DNA of 61,585 nucleotides from Arthrobacter sp. APC 3897 (GCF_030407495.1 NZ_JASDDG010000031.1:1-61585); one strand, 5' to 3'. Positions 1 to 8,447 are shown, counted from the stretch's first letter. Made by a program: numbers and translations. The notes: generated by a model not told the origin, from the sequence alone.

Positions 1-868
1 GGTGGCCATGGGCCGGCAGGGCGGGCGGGAAATCGGCTACGGATCCGATGCGGATGTGCTCTACGTCCACCGGGCGCTGCCGGGCGCCGAGCCGGGTGCT
101 GCACAGTCCCAGGCCGAGCGGATTGTCGGCCAGCTCTCAGCCCTGCTGCAGCAGCCGTGCACCCCTGCCATCCTGGCTGAAAAAGTACTGGTCCTGGATG
201 CAGGCCTGCGCCCTGAGGGGCGCAACGGGCCGCTGGTCCGCAGCCTGGGTTCCTACCGCGAGTACTACAGCCGCTGGTCGCTGATCTGGGAAGCGCAGGC
301 ACTGCTGCGGGCCCGGCCCATGGCCGGCAGCGATAACCTCGCCGCCGACTTCATCGCCCTGATCGATCCGATCCGCTATTCGGCGGGTGTCAGTGAGCAG
401 GACATCGTTGAGGTCCGGCGGATCAAAGCACGCGTCGAAAATGAACGCCTGCCCCGCGGCGCCGATCCCTCGCGGCAGCTCAAACTTGGCCGGGGAGCGC
501 TGAGCGACGTCGAGTGGCTGGTGCAGCTGCTGCAGCTGGAACACGCCGGAGCCCATCCTGAACTGCGCACCACATCCACGCTGCCGGCCCTGGACGCTCT
601 GGCGGCGGCAGGCCTGCTGCCCGAGGCGGATGCGGGAATCCTGCGCGAGGCGTGGCTGCTGGCAAGCAGGATCCGCAGTGCCAATGTCATCCGCGGCGGA
701 AGGTACCCGGACGTGTTGCCTTCGTCACGCCAGGAGCTGGAAGCGGTAGCCCGCTGGTGCGGTTACGGTTCCGGCCAGGGCGGCGACCTGGAGGAGGACT
801 ACCTGCGGATTACCCGCCGATCCAGGGCTGTTTTCGAACGTTGGTTCTACGGCTACAACACCCACTGA
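1..868 (+). CDS. glnE: Bifunctional glutamine-synthetase adenylyltransferase/deadenylyltransferase, C-terminal part
   Basis: This is the 3' end of a gene that begins before the window; the first complete codon is at base 2. GlnE attaches AMP to, and removes it from, a tyrosine of glutamine synthetase, tuning its activity to nitrogen supply. The 288 visible residues are the C-terminal adenylyltransferase half of a protein that is usually about 1000 residues. The nucleotidyltransferase motif GSDADVLYV (residues 14-22 of the fragment) carries the metal-binding aspartates, and the helical tail ends in ERWFYGYNTH. Its substrate GlnA is encoded at 6333-7757. I see no clear terminator after the stop codon. 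Confidence 0.93.
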   Translation, partial: VAMGRQGGREIGYGSDADVLYVHRALPGAEPGAAQSQAERIVGQLSALLQQPCTPAILAEKVLVLDAGLRPEGRNGPLVRSLGSYREYYSRWSLIWEAQALLRARPMAGSDNLAADFIALIDPIRYSAGVSEQDIVEVRRIKARVENERLPRGADPSRQLKLGRGALSDVEWLVQLLQLEHAGAHPELRTTSTLPALDALAAAGLLPEADAGILREAWLLASRIRSANVIRGGRYPDVLPSSRQELEAVARWCGYGSGQGGDLEEDYLRITRRSRAVFERWFYGYNTH

Positions 869-948
869 CTCTGTTTCCGGCGCGGTTCCGACAGCAGGCT
901 GTCAGATTCCCGGCGGTCTCCCGGTTAGTTCCTGAGCCTGACGCTGGG

Positions 949-986
949 TAGGCTCTATGAGGCATTATCGGCATTTCTTTGCCGAT
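949..986 (+). promoter_or_regulatory. Probable promoter -10 and leader hairpin of the amino acid ABC transporter
   Basis: TAGGCT at 949-954 fits the actinobacterial -10 pattern TANNNT. A weak TTAGTT lies 18 bp upstream, at 925-930. Transcription would start near 961. Just inside the transcript, ATCGGCA (967-973) pairs with TGCCGAT (980-986) around a 6-nt loop. The hairpin ends 11 bases before the AGGAG at 998-1002. The promoter is inferred from sequence only. Confidence 0.45.
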
Positions 987-1013
987 TCGGAACTTCTAGG
1001 AGACGTTTTCACC

Positions 1014-2483
1014 TTGCACACTGGCAAACGGGCCCCCAGGGGCCGGGCTAGGTTCGCCGCGCCCTTCATCGCGGTGACCGCGGCCCTCGCACTGCTCCTT
1101 GGCGTCCCCGCAACCGGGGCATTTGCAGCAGAAGCCCCCAAGACCGCGGAGGGCGAGAGCTACTCCGTCGGCACCGATACCACCTTTGCCCCCTTTGAAT
1201 TCCGCCAGGACGGCGAACTGGTGGGCATCGACATGGACCTGATCAACGCCATCGCCGAGGAGGAGGGTTTCAGCGTAGACATCCGCTCCCTCGGCTTTGA
1301 CGCGGCACTGCAGGCACTGCAGTCCAACCAGGTGGACGGCGTCATCGCCGGCATGTCCATCACTGAGGAACGCCGGAAGGTGTTCGACTTCTCCGACCCG
1401 TACTTCGAGTCCGGCATCCAGATGGCTGTCGCCGAGAGCAACAATGACGTGTCCGGCTACGAGGACCTGGCCGGCCAGCGTGTGGCGGTCAAGACCGGCA
1501 CCGAGGGCCAGACCTTCGCGGAGTCGATCAAGGATCAGTACGGCTTCACCGTTGTGGCCTTCGCCCAGTCGGCGCAGATGTACGACGACGTGAAGTCCGG
1601 CGGTTCGGTGGCAGTCTTCGACGACTACCCGGTTCTGGCGTACGGCGTGGCATCCGGCAACGGGCTCAAGACCGTTACGGAGAAGGAGGCCGGTTCCTCC
1701 TACGGCTTCGCCGTCAACAAGGGCACCAGCCCCGAGCTCCTGGAAGCCTTCAACTCCGGCCTCGCCGAGCTGAAGGCCAGCGGCGAATACGATGAGATCC
1801 TGGACCGCTACCTCGAAGCCGGTGCCAAGGATTCCAGTTTCTGGTCCCTGCTCACGGAGAACATCCCTGCCTTTGCCAAGGGCATGGGCCTGACGCTGCT
1901 GGCCACTGCGCTGTCGCTGGTCTTCGCCCTGATACTGGGTGTTCTCTTCGGCTTCTTCAAGGTGAGCTCCAATGTGATCCTGCGCGGCATTGCCACCACC
2001 TATGTGAGCATTTTCCGCGGCACCCCGGTGCTGGTGCAGGCGTTCTTCTTTTACTTCGGACTGCCGCAGCTGATCGGCCAGCCGGTTGACGTACTCACCG
2101 CCGGCGTCCTGACCCTGTCGCTGAACGCCGGTGCCTACATGACGGAGATTGTCCGCGGCGGTATCCAGTCCGTGGACCCGGGACAAATGGAGGCTGCCCG
2201 GAGCCTGGGCCTGGGTTACGGCAAGACCATGCAGAAGGTCATCATTCCGCAGGCCGTGAAGATCATGACCCCCTCCTTCATCAACCAGTTCGTCATTACG
2301 CTGAAGGATACGTCGCTGCTGGCAGTCATTGGCTTCGCCGAACTGACCTACCAGGCCCAGCAGATCTACGCCGTGAACTTCCGCACCGCTGAGGTGCTGC
2401 TGATCGTCGGTGCCCTGTACTTCATCGTCATTACGCTGCTGACCAAGCTGGCGGACGTCTTGGATAAGAGGTTCAACAAGTGA
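1014..2483 (+). CDS. Amino acid ABC transporter, substrate-binding domain fused to permease
   Basis: This is an importer subunit for a polar amino acid, possibly glutamine or glutamate, with binding and membrane domains in one chain, as in the GlnP type. I chose the TTG at 1014 because AGGAG lies 11 bases upstream and a likely -10 box (949-954) overlaps the alternative ATG at 957. From this start the protein has 489 residues: a basic N terminus and signal-anchor helix (about 15-38), a type-3 periplasmic binding domain (about 45-275), and a permease domain with an EAA loop ([20 protein letters not shown]) near residue 393. Its GTGA overlap with the ATPase gene at 2480 shows translational coupling. 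The substrate cannot be read from the sequence. Confidence 0.9.
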   Translation: MHTGKRAPRGRARFAAPFIAVTAALALLLGVPATGAFAAEAPKTAEGESYSVGTDTTFAPFEFRQDGELVGIDMDLINAIAEEEGFSVDIRSLGFDAALQALQSNQVDGVIAGMSITEERRKVFDFSDPYFESGIQMAVAESNNDVSGYEDLAGQRVAVKTGTEGQTFAESIKDQYGFTVVAFAQSAQMYDDVKSGGSVAVFDDYPVLAYGVASGNGLKTVTEKEAGSSYGFAVNKGTSPELLEAFNSGLAELKASGEYDEILDRYLEAGAKDSSFWSLLTENIPAFAKGMGLTLLATALSLVFALILGVLFGFFKVSSNVILRGIATTYVSIFRGTPVLVQAFFFYFGLPQLIGQPVDVLTAGVLTLSLNAGAYMTEIVRGGIQSVDPGQMEAARSLGLGYGKTMQKVIIPQAVKIMTPSFINQFVITLKDTSLLAVIGFAELTYQAQQIYAVNFRTAEVLLIVGALYFIVITLLTKLADVLDKRFNK

Positions 2484-3208
2484 GCAAGATCCAAACCCGC
2501 GGACTGCGCAAGTCCTACGGCTCCAATGAGGTCCTCAAGGGCCTGGACGTCACTGTCGCCGAGGGCGAGGTGGTGTGCGTGATCGGCCCGTCAGGCTCCG
2601 GCAAGTCCACCTTCCTGCGCTGCCTGAACAAGCTCGAAGACATCACCGCCGGCGAGGTGGAGGTCAACGGTTTCAACCTGACCGATCCCAAGGTGGACCT
2701 GAACAAGGTGCGCCAGAATATCGGCATGGTCTTCCAGCACTTCAACCTGTTCCCGCACATGAGCGTGCTGCAGAACGTCATGCTGGCACCGCTGGAACTG
2801 AAGAAGGGTTCCAAGGCCGAGGTCCGCGCCAACGCCCTGCGCCTCCTGGACCAGGTGGGCCTGGCGGACAAAGCCGACGCCCGTCCGGCGCAGCTCTCCG
2901 GCGGCCAGAAGCAGCGTGTGGCGATTGCCCGTGCGCTGGCGATGGCTCCTGACATCATGCTGTTCGACGAAGCCACATCGGCCCTGGACCCGGAGATGGT
3001 GGGCGAGGTGCTGCAGGTGATCCGCGACTTGGCCAAGGCCGGCATGACCATGGTGGTGGTGACCCATGAGATGGGCTTTGCCCGTGAAGTAGCCGACCGT
3101 GTGATCTTCATGGCCGACGGCTACATTGTCGAGGAGGGTGTGCCGGAGAAGCTGTTCTCCCAGCCCGAGCAGCCGCGCCTGCAGGACTTCCTCGCGAAGG
3201 TGCTTTAA
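2480..3208 (+). CDS. Amino acid ABC transporter ATP-binding protein (GlnQ type)
   Basis: This is the cytoplasmic ATPase that powers the fused transporter encoded just upstream. Its 242 residues are a typical polar-amino-acid ABC ATPase: Walker [10 protein letters not shown] at residues 36-44, Q-loop [12 protein letters not shown], signature [15 protein letters not shown] near 139, Walker [14 protein letters not shown] and switch histidine in [10 protein letters not shown]. The GTG start overlaps the upstream stop codon by four bases (GTGA), so the two genes form a translationally coupled pair. A strong hairpin terminator follows 42 bases after the stop codon. Confidence 0.95.
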   Translation: MSKIQTRGLRKSYGSNEVLKGLDVTVAEGEVVCVIGPSGSGKSTFLRCLNKLEDITAGEVEVNGFNLTDPKVDLNKVRQNIGMVFQHFNLFPHMSVLQNVMLAPLELKKGSKAEVRANALRLLDQVGLADKADARPAQLSGGQKQRVAIARALAMAPDIMLFDEATSALDPEMVGEVLQVIRDLAKAGMTMVVVTHEMGFAREVADRVIFMADGYIVEEGVPEKLFSQPEQPRLQDFLAKVL

Positions 3209-3250
3209 CCCGCATACCCGGTGCCCGCGGATTCTCCGCGGCACCCGAGC

Positions 3251-3286
3251 GACGGCGGCCGTCCCCGGTAGGGGACGGCCGCCGTC
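3251..3286 (+). terminator. Perfect 16-bp stem-loop terminator after the ABC operon
   Basis: GACGGCGGCCGTCCCC (3251-3266) pairs perfectly with 3271-3286 around the loop GGTA. It sits 42 bases past the ATPase stop codon and closes the amino acid transporter operon. The T-tract that follows is weak (GTCGTTTCTG). Confidence 0.85.
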
Positions 3287-3331
3287 GTCGTTTCTGCCGG
3301 ACCGGCGGAGGGTGCAGTGACCAGACCCACG

Positions 3332-3360
3332 TTGTGGAAGTTCCGAAAGGCTCCTAGGCT
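3332..3360 (+). promoter_or_regulatory. Probable promoter of the small secreted-peptide gene
   Basis: TTGTGG at 3332-3337 and TAGGCT at 3355-3360 are separated by 17 bp. Initiation near 3367 would give a leader of about 225 nt before the AUG at 3594. The promoter is inferred from sequence only. Confidence 0.4.
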
Positions 3361-3377
3361 TTTAACAGACAGGGATT

Positions 3378-3516
3378 GCGGCGCATCGGCCTTCGCCGAA
3401 AGACGCCGCCCTGCACTGCAGCGGCCGCGCTGTACGTCAAAGACTGCACTGCAGCAGCCGCACTGCCTTCCCGGCAGGAGCAGTATCCGCATTCCCCATT
3501 CGGCGCAGAGACGCCG
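3378..3516 (+). other. Multi-hairpin 5' leader in a 385-bp stretch without a gene
   Basis: Bases 3209-3593 hold a terminator, a promoter candidate and this leader, and no other credible gene. Four hairpins follow one another: 3378-3409 (outer GCGGCG/CGCCGC and inner CGGC/GCCG stems), 3419-3432 (CAGCG/CGCTG), 3463-3477 (CTGCC/GGCAG) and 3501-3516 (CGGCG/CGCCG). An imperfect direct repeat of CTGCACTGCAGC occurs at 3411 and again at 3444. It could be a regulatory leader of the downstream peptide gene or an independent small RNA. It matches no riboswitch class that I recognise. Confidence 0.35.
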
Positions 3517-3593
3517 CATCCGTGCGCTTGCATGCCAGCCGGAAGGCATCCGTTCACGAAGGAATGCACCACCAATCGATTGGAGATTCACCC

Positions 3594-3767
3594 ATGCTGA
3601 AGCATGTCGCCAAGACCCGCCGCAGGACGAATTCATCAGTAAAGGCACAAATGGCAGCCATTGTCCTTGGCTGCACCCTTGTAGCCGGAGGGGTTTCGGC
3701 CGCTGAAATCAGTATGCTGAACAGCGCTACCGCAGATCCCTCGGTAAGCACCGGGATGTTGTCCTGA
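3594..3767 (+). CDS. Small secreted peptide, 57 residues, unknown function
   Basis: I do not recognise a family. The ATG at 3594 is preceded by GGAG eight bases upstream. The product has a basic N terminus (several Lys and Arg within residues 3-17), a hydrophobic stretch at about 19-36 and a signal-peptidase-like VSA-A junction at about residue 36. That would leave a mature tail of about 21 residues, low in charge and rich in Ser, Thr and Ala. Because the gene lies behind a long structured leader, it may be regulated at the RNA level. It could be an exported signal or structural peptide, or a single-pass membrane microprotein. It may also not be a true gene; codon-level conservation would decide. 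Confidence 0.45.
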   Translation: MLKHVAKTRRRTNSSVKAQMAAIVLGCTLVAGGVSAAEISMLNSATADPSVSTGMLS

Positions 3768-3815
3768 CGAAGTGCCGGGAATCCCGCCCGGATACCAACC
3801 GCAGCTTTTAACGCC

Positions 3816-3866
3816 AACCCGCTGGCCCTGACCGGATTCATCCCCGGGGGGCTTGCGGGTTTTTGT
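3816..3866 (+). terminator. Possible terminator after the small peptide gene
   Basis: AACCCGC (3816-3822) can pair with GCGGGTT (3855-3861), and TTTTGTG follows. The loop is long (32 nt), so this is only a modest candidate. Confidence 0.35.
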
Positions 3867-3880
3867 GTGCCCCGGACCCC

Positions 3881-3926
3881 TTGACCCTCAACTACATAGC
3901 GTTACTATTTAGTGGTAGTTAGTAAC
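3881..3926 (+). promoter_or_regulatory. padR promoter overlapping an inverted-repeat operator
   Basis: A -35 TTGACC (3881-3886) and -10 TACTAT (3903-3908, spacing 16) precede padR. The inverted repeat GTTACTA (3901-3907) / TAGTAAC (3920-3926) lies on the -10 box and start site, where a PadR-type repressor would block transcription. This placement suggests autoregulation of the whole four-gene operon. Confidence 0.6.
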
Positions 3927-3948
3927 ACCAAGTACAGGGCGGGACCGC

Positions 3949-4305
3949 ATGGGTAAGCAAATGACCGAGATGCTCAAAGGCACCTTGGAGGGCATCGTCC
4001 TTGCCCTGCTGGCTGTGCGGCCGGCGTACGGCTACGAAATTACCGCCAGGCTGCGCGAACAGGGGTTTTCGGACATTGTGGAAGGCACCGTGTATGCGCT
4101 GCTGGTCCGAATTGAGAAGCGCGGACTTGTGGACGTTGAAAGGATCGCGTCGGAAAAGGGGCCGCCCCGCAAGGTCTACTCGCTAAATGCCGCAGGCCGG
4201 GAGTACCTCGAAGACTTCTGGGGATCCTGGGACTTCCTGGCCGGGCGGATCAGAGAGCTTCACCGCATGGCGGAGCACACGCAGGAGGAAGGGCTGTCAC
4301 CATGA
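3949..4305 (+). CDS. PadR family transcriptional regulator
   Basis: This is a winged-helix repressor of 118 residues. The N-terminal PadR domain is recognisable: a KGTLEGIVLALL helix, YGYEITARL, then the wing region GTVYALLVRIEKRGLV (about residues 46-61). PadR proteins usually respond to a small toxic ligand and repress an adjacent efflux or detoxification operon. Here the neighbours are a DUF1048 gene, whose ATG overlaps this stop codon by four bases, and DrrA/DrrB-like exporter genes. A palindrome on its own promoter (3901-3926) fits autorepression. The ligand is unknown. Confidence 0.9.
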   Translation: MGKQMTEMLKGTLEGIVLALLAVRPAYGYEITARLREQGFSDIVEGTVYALLVRIEKRGLVDVERIASEKGPPRKVYSLNAAGREYLEDFWGSWDFLAGRIRELHRMAEHTQEEGLSP

Positions 4306-4664
4306 CCGCAAAATGGATCGGGCAGGTCATCGGCGTGAGTGAGGACAAGAAGCGCTGGCGGAAGTACAAAGCCCGCAAAGCCCAGCTGCCTCCGGGGTAC
4401 CGCACGGCTATTGAGGGGCTGGAGCGCTACATCACGTACGCCGGAACGATTGCAAAGAGTGATGTCTTCCTGCAGATGGTCGAGGATCTTGCCGACCTGT
4501 TTGAGGGAGCAGCTGCTGACGGAACTCCGATCCGCGGCATCGTCGGAGAGGACCCGGTGGAGTTCGCCGAGGACTTTCTCCGGAACTATACGGACGGTCA
4601 GTGGATCAACAAGGAGCGCAGGCGCCTCAACGAGGCCATTGACCAGGCCGCAGAGGAAGCGTAA
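4302..4664 (+). CDS. DUF1048 family protein
   Basis: This 120-residue, highly charged, mainly helical protein resembles the DUF1048 family, whose members are often encoded next to PadR regulators. No catalytic motif is evident. Its ATG overlaps the padR stop codon (ATGA), so the two are translationally coupled and may act together, for example with the DUF1048 protein modulating the regulator. That partnership is inferred from gene order. No signal peptide or membrane segment is visible. Confidence 0.75.
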   Translation: MTAKWIGQVIGVSEDKKRWRKYKARKAQLPPGYRTAIEGLERYITYAGTIAKSDVFLQMVEDLADLFEGAAADGTPIRGIVGEDPVEFAEDFLRNYTDGQWINKERRRLNEAIDQAAEEA

Positions 4665-4685
4665 CCACGGCGGAAGGCCGGGACC

Positions 4686-5471
4686 ATGACGCAAAACCAA
4701 GCCACTGCACCAGCGGTACGGGTTCGGGGCATCGAAAAATCGTTTCACAATGTTCGCGTGCTGCGTGGCGTGGACTTTGAGGTGGCGGCCGGGAGCATCT
4801 TTGCGCTGCTGGGGTCCAACGGCGCCGGCAAAACCACGCTGGTGCGCATCCTGGCAACCACCCTGAGGGCCGACGCCGGCACCGCCGCTGTCTGCGGCTT
4901 CGACGTCGGCAGTGAACCCGGGCGGGTGCGCGAATGCATCAGCCTGACCGGACAGTTTGCCGCTGTCGACGAGGTGCTTACCGGCAGGGAGAACCTCGTC
5001 CTCATGGCCAAACTTCGCCGGCTCGACGGCCCCGGCGGAATCGCCGACGGCCTCCTGACCCGTTTTTCGCTCTCGGATGCAGGCGGTCGGAGGGCAGGCA
5101 CCTACTCGGGCGGAATGCGCCGGCGGCTCGACATTGCCATGAGCCTGACGGGTAATCCACCGGTCATCTTCCTGGATGAGCCAACCACCGGGCTTGACCC
5201 CCAGGCGCGCAACGAGGTGTGGCGGATGGTCCGCGAACTCGCGGGCAGCGGCACCACAGTGCTGCTCACCACCCAGAACCTCGAGGAGGCCGAGCACCTG
5301 GCCGACCGGATTGCGGTCCTCCACCGGGGCGCCGTGATCCAAAGCGGCACCCTTACTGAGCTGAAGCAGCTCCTTCCCGCGGCCAAGGTCGAGTACATCG
5401 AGAAGCAGCCCTCGCTCGAGGATGTTTTTCTTGCCCTCGTGGGTGACGACGGCGGAAAGGACCAGCCATGA
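4686..5471 (+). CDS. Multidrug ABC exporter ATP-binding protein, DrrA-like
   Basis: This is the ATPase of a two-gene exporter of the daunorubicin-resistance type. Its 261 residues contain Walker A GSNGAGKTT (about residues 43-51), a signature YSGGMRRRLDIAMSL, Walker B VIFLDEPTTGLDP, and the short C-terminal LEDVFLALVG segment typical of DrrA proteins. GGAAGG lies eight bases before the ATG. It is third in the PadR operon, and its stop codon overlaps the permease start by four bases. The substrate is presumably a hydrophobic drug or metabolite and is not predictable. Confidence 0.9.
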   Translation: MTQNQATAPAVRVRGIEKSFHNVRVLRGVDFEVAAGSIFALLGSNGAGKTTLVRILATTLRADAGTAAVCGFDVGSEPGRVRECISLTGQFAAVDEVLTGRENLVLMAKLRRLDGPGGIADGLLTRFSLSDAGGRRAGTYSGGMRRRLDIAMSLTGNPPVIFLDEPTTGLDPQARNEVWRMVRELAGSGTTVLLTTQNLEEAEHLADRIAVLHRGAVIQSGTLTELKQLLPAAKVEYIEKQPSLEDVFLALVGDDGGKDQP

Positions 5472-6232
5472 GCTCCCTTATGCTCAACAACACGCGGGTG
5501 CTGACCGGGCGGTCGCTGCGCCACATTCTGCGCAGCCCGGACACGGTCATCACCACCGCCGTCACTCCGGTGGCTCTGATGCTGCTCTTTGTGTATGTCC
5601 TGGGCGGCGCAATTACCACCGGATCCGGTGAGCCGTACCTGGACTACATGCTTCCCGGCATCCTGCTGATCACCATTGCCTCCGGTGTCGCCTACACATC
5701 CTTCCGGCTGTTCATGGATTTGCAGGGCGGCATCTTCGAACGCTTTTCCTCCATGCCGATAGCCAGATCCAGTCTGCTGTGGGCTCATGTGTTCACGTCA
5801 CTGGCAGCAAACCTGGCCGCCGTCGCCGTCGTTCTGGCAGTGGCGCTGATCATGGGTTTCCGGACCGGCGCGTCCGTTGCCCCCTGGCTCGCGGTTACCG
5901 GAATCCTGGTGCTGTTTATCCTGTCGTTGACCTGGATTGCTGTCCTGGCCGGGCTCTCGGCAAAAACCGTGGACGGGGCGAGTGCGTTCAGCTACCCGTT
6001 GATCTTTCTCCCGTTCATCAGCTCGGCGTTTGTGCCCACCGATTCGATGCCGGGCCCGGTGGGGTGGTTTGCACAGCACCAGCCCGTCACGTCCATCGTG
6101 GACACGCTCCGGGCCCTGTTCGAACAGCAGCCGGTGGGCAGCGGAATCTGGGCAGCCCTCGCCTGGCTCGTGGGGATCCTGCTGCTGGGATACGTCCTCG
6201 CGGCTGCCAAGTACCGCCGCAAGGTTGCCTGA
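5468..6232 (+). CDS. ABC-2 type exporter permease, DrrB-like
   Basis: The 254-residue integral membrane partner of the preceding ATPase has about six hydrophobic segments and the ABC-2 layout: an N-terminal cytoplasmic coupling region, then membrane helices with the conserved FPFISSAFVPTDSMPGPVGW stretch between helices 5 and 6. The ATG overlaps the ATPase stop codon (ATGA). It ends the PadR-controlled operon and is followed 19 bases later by a bidirectional terminator shared with glnA. Confidence 0.9.
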   Translation: MSSLMLNNTRVLTGRSLRHILRSPDTVITTAVTPVALMLLFVYVLGGAITTGSGEPYLDYMLPGILLITIASGVAYTSFRLFMDLQGGIFERFSSMPIARSSLLWAHVFTSLAANLAAVAVVLAVALIMGFRTGASVAPWLAVTGILVLFILSLTWIAVLAGLSAKTVDGASAFSYPLIFLPFISSAFVPTDSMPGPVGWFAQHQPVTSIVDTLRALFEQQPVGSGIWAALAWLVGILLLGYVLAAAKYRRKVA

Positions 6233-6251
6233 CTTTCGCGGGCGGAAAGGA

Positions 6252-6298
6252 AAGAGCCCGCACCGTCGGCCGGAGTTTGGCAGACGGTACGGGCTCTT
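6252..6298. terminator. Bidirectional terminator between exporter operon and glnA
   Basis: AAGAGCCCG-C-ACCGTC (6252-6267) pairs with GACGGT-A-CGGGCTCTT (6283-6298), with one internal mismatch and a 15-nt loop. It lies between two convergent genes and can serve both. Confidence 0.85.
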
Positions 6299-6332
6299 CA
6301 GCGGGCGGACCCGCTGCCTTGCGCGCTAGGGC

Positions 6333-7757
6333 TTAGCAGCCGTAGTACAGCTCGAACTCGTACGGGTTCGGGCGCAGCATGAGCGGCTTGATCTCGTATT
6401 CACGCTTGTATTCGATCCAGGTATCGATCAGGTCCTGGGTGAAGACGCCGCCGGCCTGGAGGAACTCGTTGTCGTTCTCCAGGGCGTCGAGGGCCTCTTC
6501 GAGGGATCCGGGGGCCAGCTGGATGCCGCGGGCCTCTTCCGGGGGAAGCTCGTAGAGGTCCTTATCGATCGGGTCGGCGGGCTCGATGCGGTTCTTGATT
6601 CCGTCGAGGCCGGCCATCAGCTGTGCTGCGAACGCCAGGTACGGGTTCGAGGAAGCATCCGGAGCGCGGAACTCAATGCGCTTGGCCTTGGGGTTGGAAC
6701 CCGTGATCGGGATGCGGATACCGGCGGAGCGGTTGCCCTGCGAGTACACCATGTTGACCGGAGCCTCGAAGCCCTTGACCAGCCGGCGGTAAGAGTTAAC
6801 CGTCGGGTTGGTGAAGGCCATGACGGCGGAAGCGTGCTTGAGGAGGCCGCCAATGTACCACCGCGCGACGTCGGACAGGCCGGCGTAGCCCTTCTCGTCG
6901 TAGAACAGGGGAGTGGAGCCGTTCCACAGCGACTGGTGGCAGTGCATGCCCGAGCCGTTGTCACCGAAGACGGGCTTCGGCATGAACGTAGCGGACTTGC
7001 CCCAGGCGTCGGAGACGTTCTTGACGATGTACTTGAACTTCAGCAGGTCATCGGCAGCATGGGTCATGGTGGTGAACTTGTAGTTGATCTCGGCCTGGCC
7101 GGCGCCGCCAACCTCATGGTGGGCGCGCTCAACCTCAAGGCCGGCGTTGTCCAGCTCCACGCAGATCGCGTCGCGAAGGTCCGCCTGCTTGTCCACGGGA
7201 GCCACCGGGAAGTAGCCGCCCTTGAACGGAGTCTTGTTGCCGAGGTTTCCGCCCTCTTCCTCGCGGCCGCTGTTCCACGGTGCCTCAATGGAGTCCACCT
7301 TGTAGAAGCTGCCTTGCGGAGAGGACTCGTACTGCACGTTGTCGAAGACAAAGAACTCGGCCTCGGGCGCGAAGAATGCGGTGTCGGCGATGCCGGTGGA
7401 AGCCAGGTACGCTTCGGCGCGCTCGGCGACGCCGCGCGGGTCGCGGTGGTAGGGCTCGCCGGTGCGGGGATTGACGATGGAGAAGTTCAGCGCCAGGGTC
7501 TTTTCCATGCGGAACGGATCCAGGAACGCCGTGGTGACGTCCGGAATCAGCTGCATGTCGGATTCGGCGATGCCCTGGAACCCGCGGATGGAAGACCCGT
7601 CGAAGAGCTGGCCGTTGATGAAGAAGTCGGCATCTACGGACTTCGCCGGTACGTTGAAGTGCTGCTGCACTCCGGGGAGGTCGGTGAATCGGATGTCGAC
7701 GAACTTCACATCTTCGTCAGCGATGAACTTGAGGACTTCGTCCGCAGTTTTGAACAT
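6333..7757 (-). CDS. glnA: Type I glutamine synthetase
   Basis: The enzyme makes glutamine from glutamate, ammonia and ATP as a cytoplasmic dodecamer. From the ATG at 7757 it has 474 residues, the usual length; AAAGGAG just upstream fixes this start, so the frame open further upstream is not coding. The type I-beta adenylylation site is present as a tyrosine near residue 402 in [11 protein letters not shown], so it should be a substrate of GlnE (1-868). Active-site blocks such as [10 protein letters not shown] and the C-terminal [14 protein letters not shown] are intact. A tandem GlnR box lies about 115 bp upstream. Confidence 0.97.
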   Translation of the reverse strand: MFKTADEVLKFIADEDVKFVDIRFTDLPGVQQHFNVPAKSVDADFFINGQLFDGSSIRGFQGIAESDMQLIPDVTTAFLDPFRMEKTLALNFSIVNPRTGEPYHRDPRGVAERAEAYLASTGIADTAFFAPEAEFFVFDNVQYESSPQGSFYKVDSIEAPWNSGREEEGGNLGNKTPFKGGYFPVAPVDKQADLRDAICVELDNAGLEVERAHHEVGGAGQAEINYKFTTMTHAADDLLKFKYIVKNVSDAWGKSATFMPKPVFGDNGSGMHCHQSLWNGSTPLFYDEKGYAGLSDVARWYIGGLLKHASAVMAFTNPTVNSYRRLVKGFEAPVNMVYSQGNRSAGIRIPITGSNPKAKRIEFRAPDASSNPYLAFAAQLMAGLDGIKNRIEPADPIDKDLYELPPEEARGIQLAPGSLEEALDALENDNEFLQAGGVFTQDLIDTWIEYKREYEIKPLMLRPNPYEFELYYGC

Positions 7758-7871
7758 CGGTACTTTGCTCCTTTTACACAATTGGGTGGATGACTCCGGA
7801 CTGCACATCCTGACCTGCAGCGGGCTGGAAACGGGATCCCTGTCAACTGCTAAGAACTCTAGGGCCAACTA

Positions 7872-7909
7872 ATTTCTCATCCGTGACGGCTGTGTTTCAG
7901 CCAAGTTAC
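7872..7909 (-). promoter_or_regulatory. Tandem GlnR box upstream of glnA
   Basis: Read on the minus strand, GTAAC-N6-GAAAC (7909-7894) is followed after exactly six bases by GTCAC-N6-GAAAT (7887-7872). This is the a-site/b-site architecture gTnAC-N6-GaAAC repeated with N6, known for GlnR in actinobacteria. A -10-like TAGAGT on the minus strand (7861-7856) lies 10 bases downstream, so the second box would occupy the -35 region, as expected for an activator. It lies in the 249-bp intergenic region shared with the RDD gene. Confidence 0.85.
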
Positions 7910-7994
7910 GCAACCGAAGTCTCCCCTCCACCCTAGCGTGAACGGGACAGAGGCGGGCATTTACATCTCGGGCCGCCGCAACACACGGGCCGGG

Positions 7995-8006
7995 TAGTCT
8001 TAAACG
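7995..8006 (+). promoter_or_regulatory. -10 box placing the RDD transcript start at its GTG
   Basis: TAGTCT (7995-8000) is followed by six bases and then the GTG at 8007. No ribosome-binding site is seen, so the mRNA is predicted to be leaderless. Confidence 0.5.
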
Positions 8007-8447
8007 GTGGTTGACAGAAGAAGTTTAGGTTCGTGGCTTGAAGGCCCTCCCTCCGACGAGAATTCCTGGCCGGGCAAGCGCCTGGGCCGGCCCAGGACCG
8101 GTCCCGGCAGCATTGGGCGCGTGGGCCCGAGGCTGGGCGCGATCATCATTGACTGGGCCATCGCGTCCGTGATTGGTTACGCGTTTTTTGACGGCTCCTC
8201 CACCGCCATCCTGGCCATTTTTGCGGTGGAACAGATCGTGCTGGTGTCGCTGCTGGGATACAGCATTGGCCACCGCGCGTTCAGCCTGCAGGTTCAGAAG
8301 CTTGACGGCCGGCCCGCCGGGCCGCTGGCCGCCGTCGTCCGCACCCTGCTGCTGTGCCTGGTGATTCCCGCCGTCGTGTTTGACGAGGACCAGCGCGGAC
8401 TGCACGACCGCGCCATGGGAACCGTCCTGGTGAAGGTCAAGCACTAG
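8007..8447 (+). CDS. RDD family membrane protein
   Basis: This 146-residue membrane protein belongs to the RDD family. After a polar N terminus of about 40 residues come helices around IIIDWAIASVIGYAFF, AIFAVEQIVLVSLLGY and VVRTLLLCLVIPAVVF. The family residues are visible in VGPRLGAIIIDW and QRGLHDRAMGTVLV. Its biochemical role is not established. It is divergent from glnA and convergent with the DUF4191 gene, with a strong bidirectional terminator between them. The GTG start has no ribosome-binding site. Confidence 0.85.
   Translation: MVDRRSLGSWLEGPPSDENSWPGKRLGRPRTGPGSIGRVGPRLGAIIIDWAIASVIGYAFFDGSSTAILAIFAVEQIVLVSLLGYSIGHRAFSLQVQKLDGRPAGPLAAVVRTLLLCLVIPAVVFDEDQRGLHDRAMGTVLVKVKH

Noticed and set aside
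7758-7868. N-terminal extension of glutamine synthetase
   Set aside because: The ATG at 7757 has a strong ribosome-binding site and gives the standard 474-residue length; the upstream codons lie in the leader.
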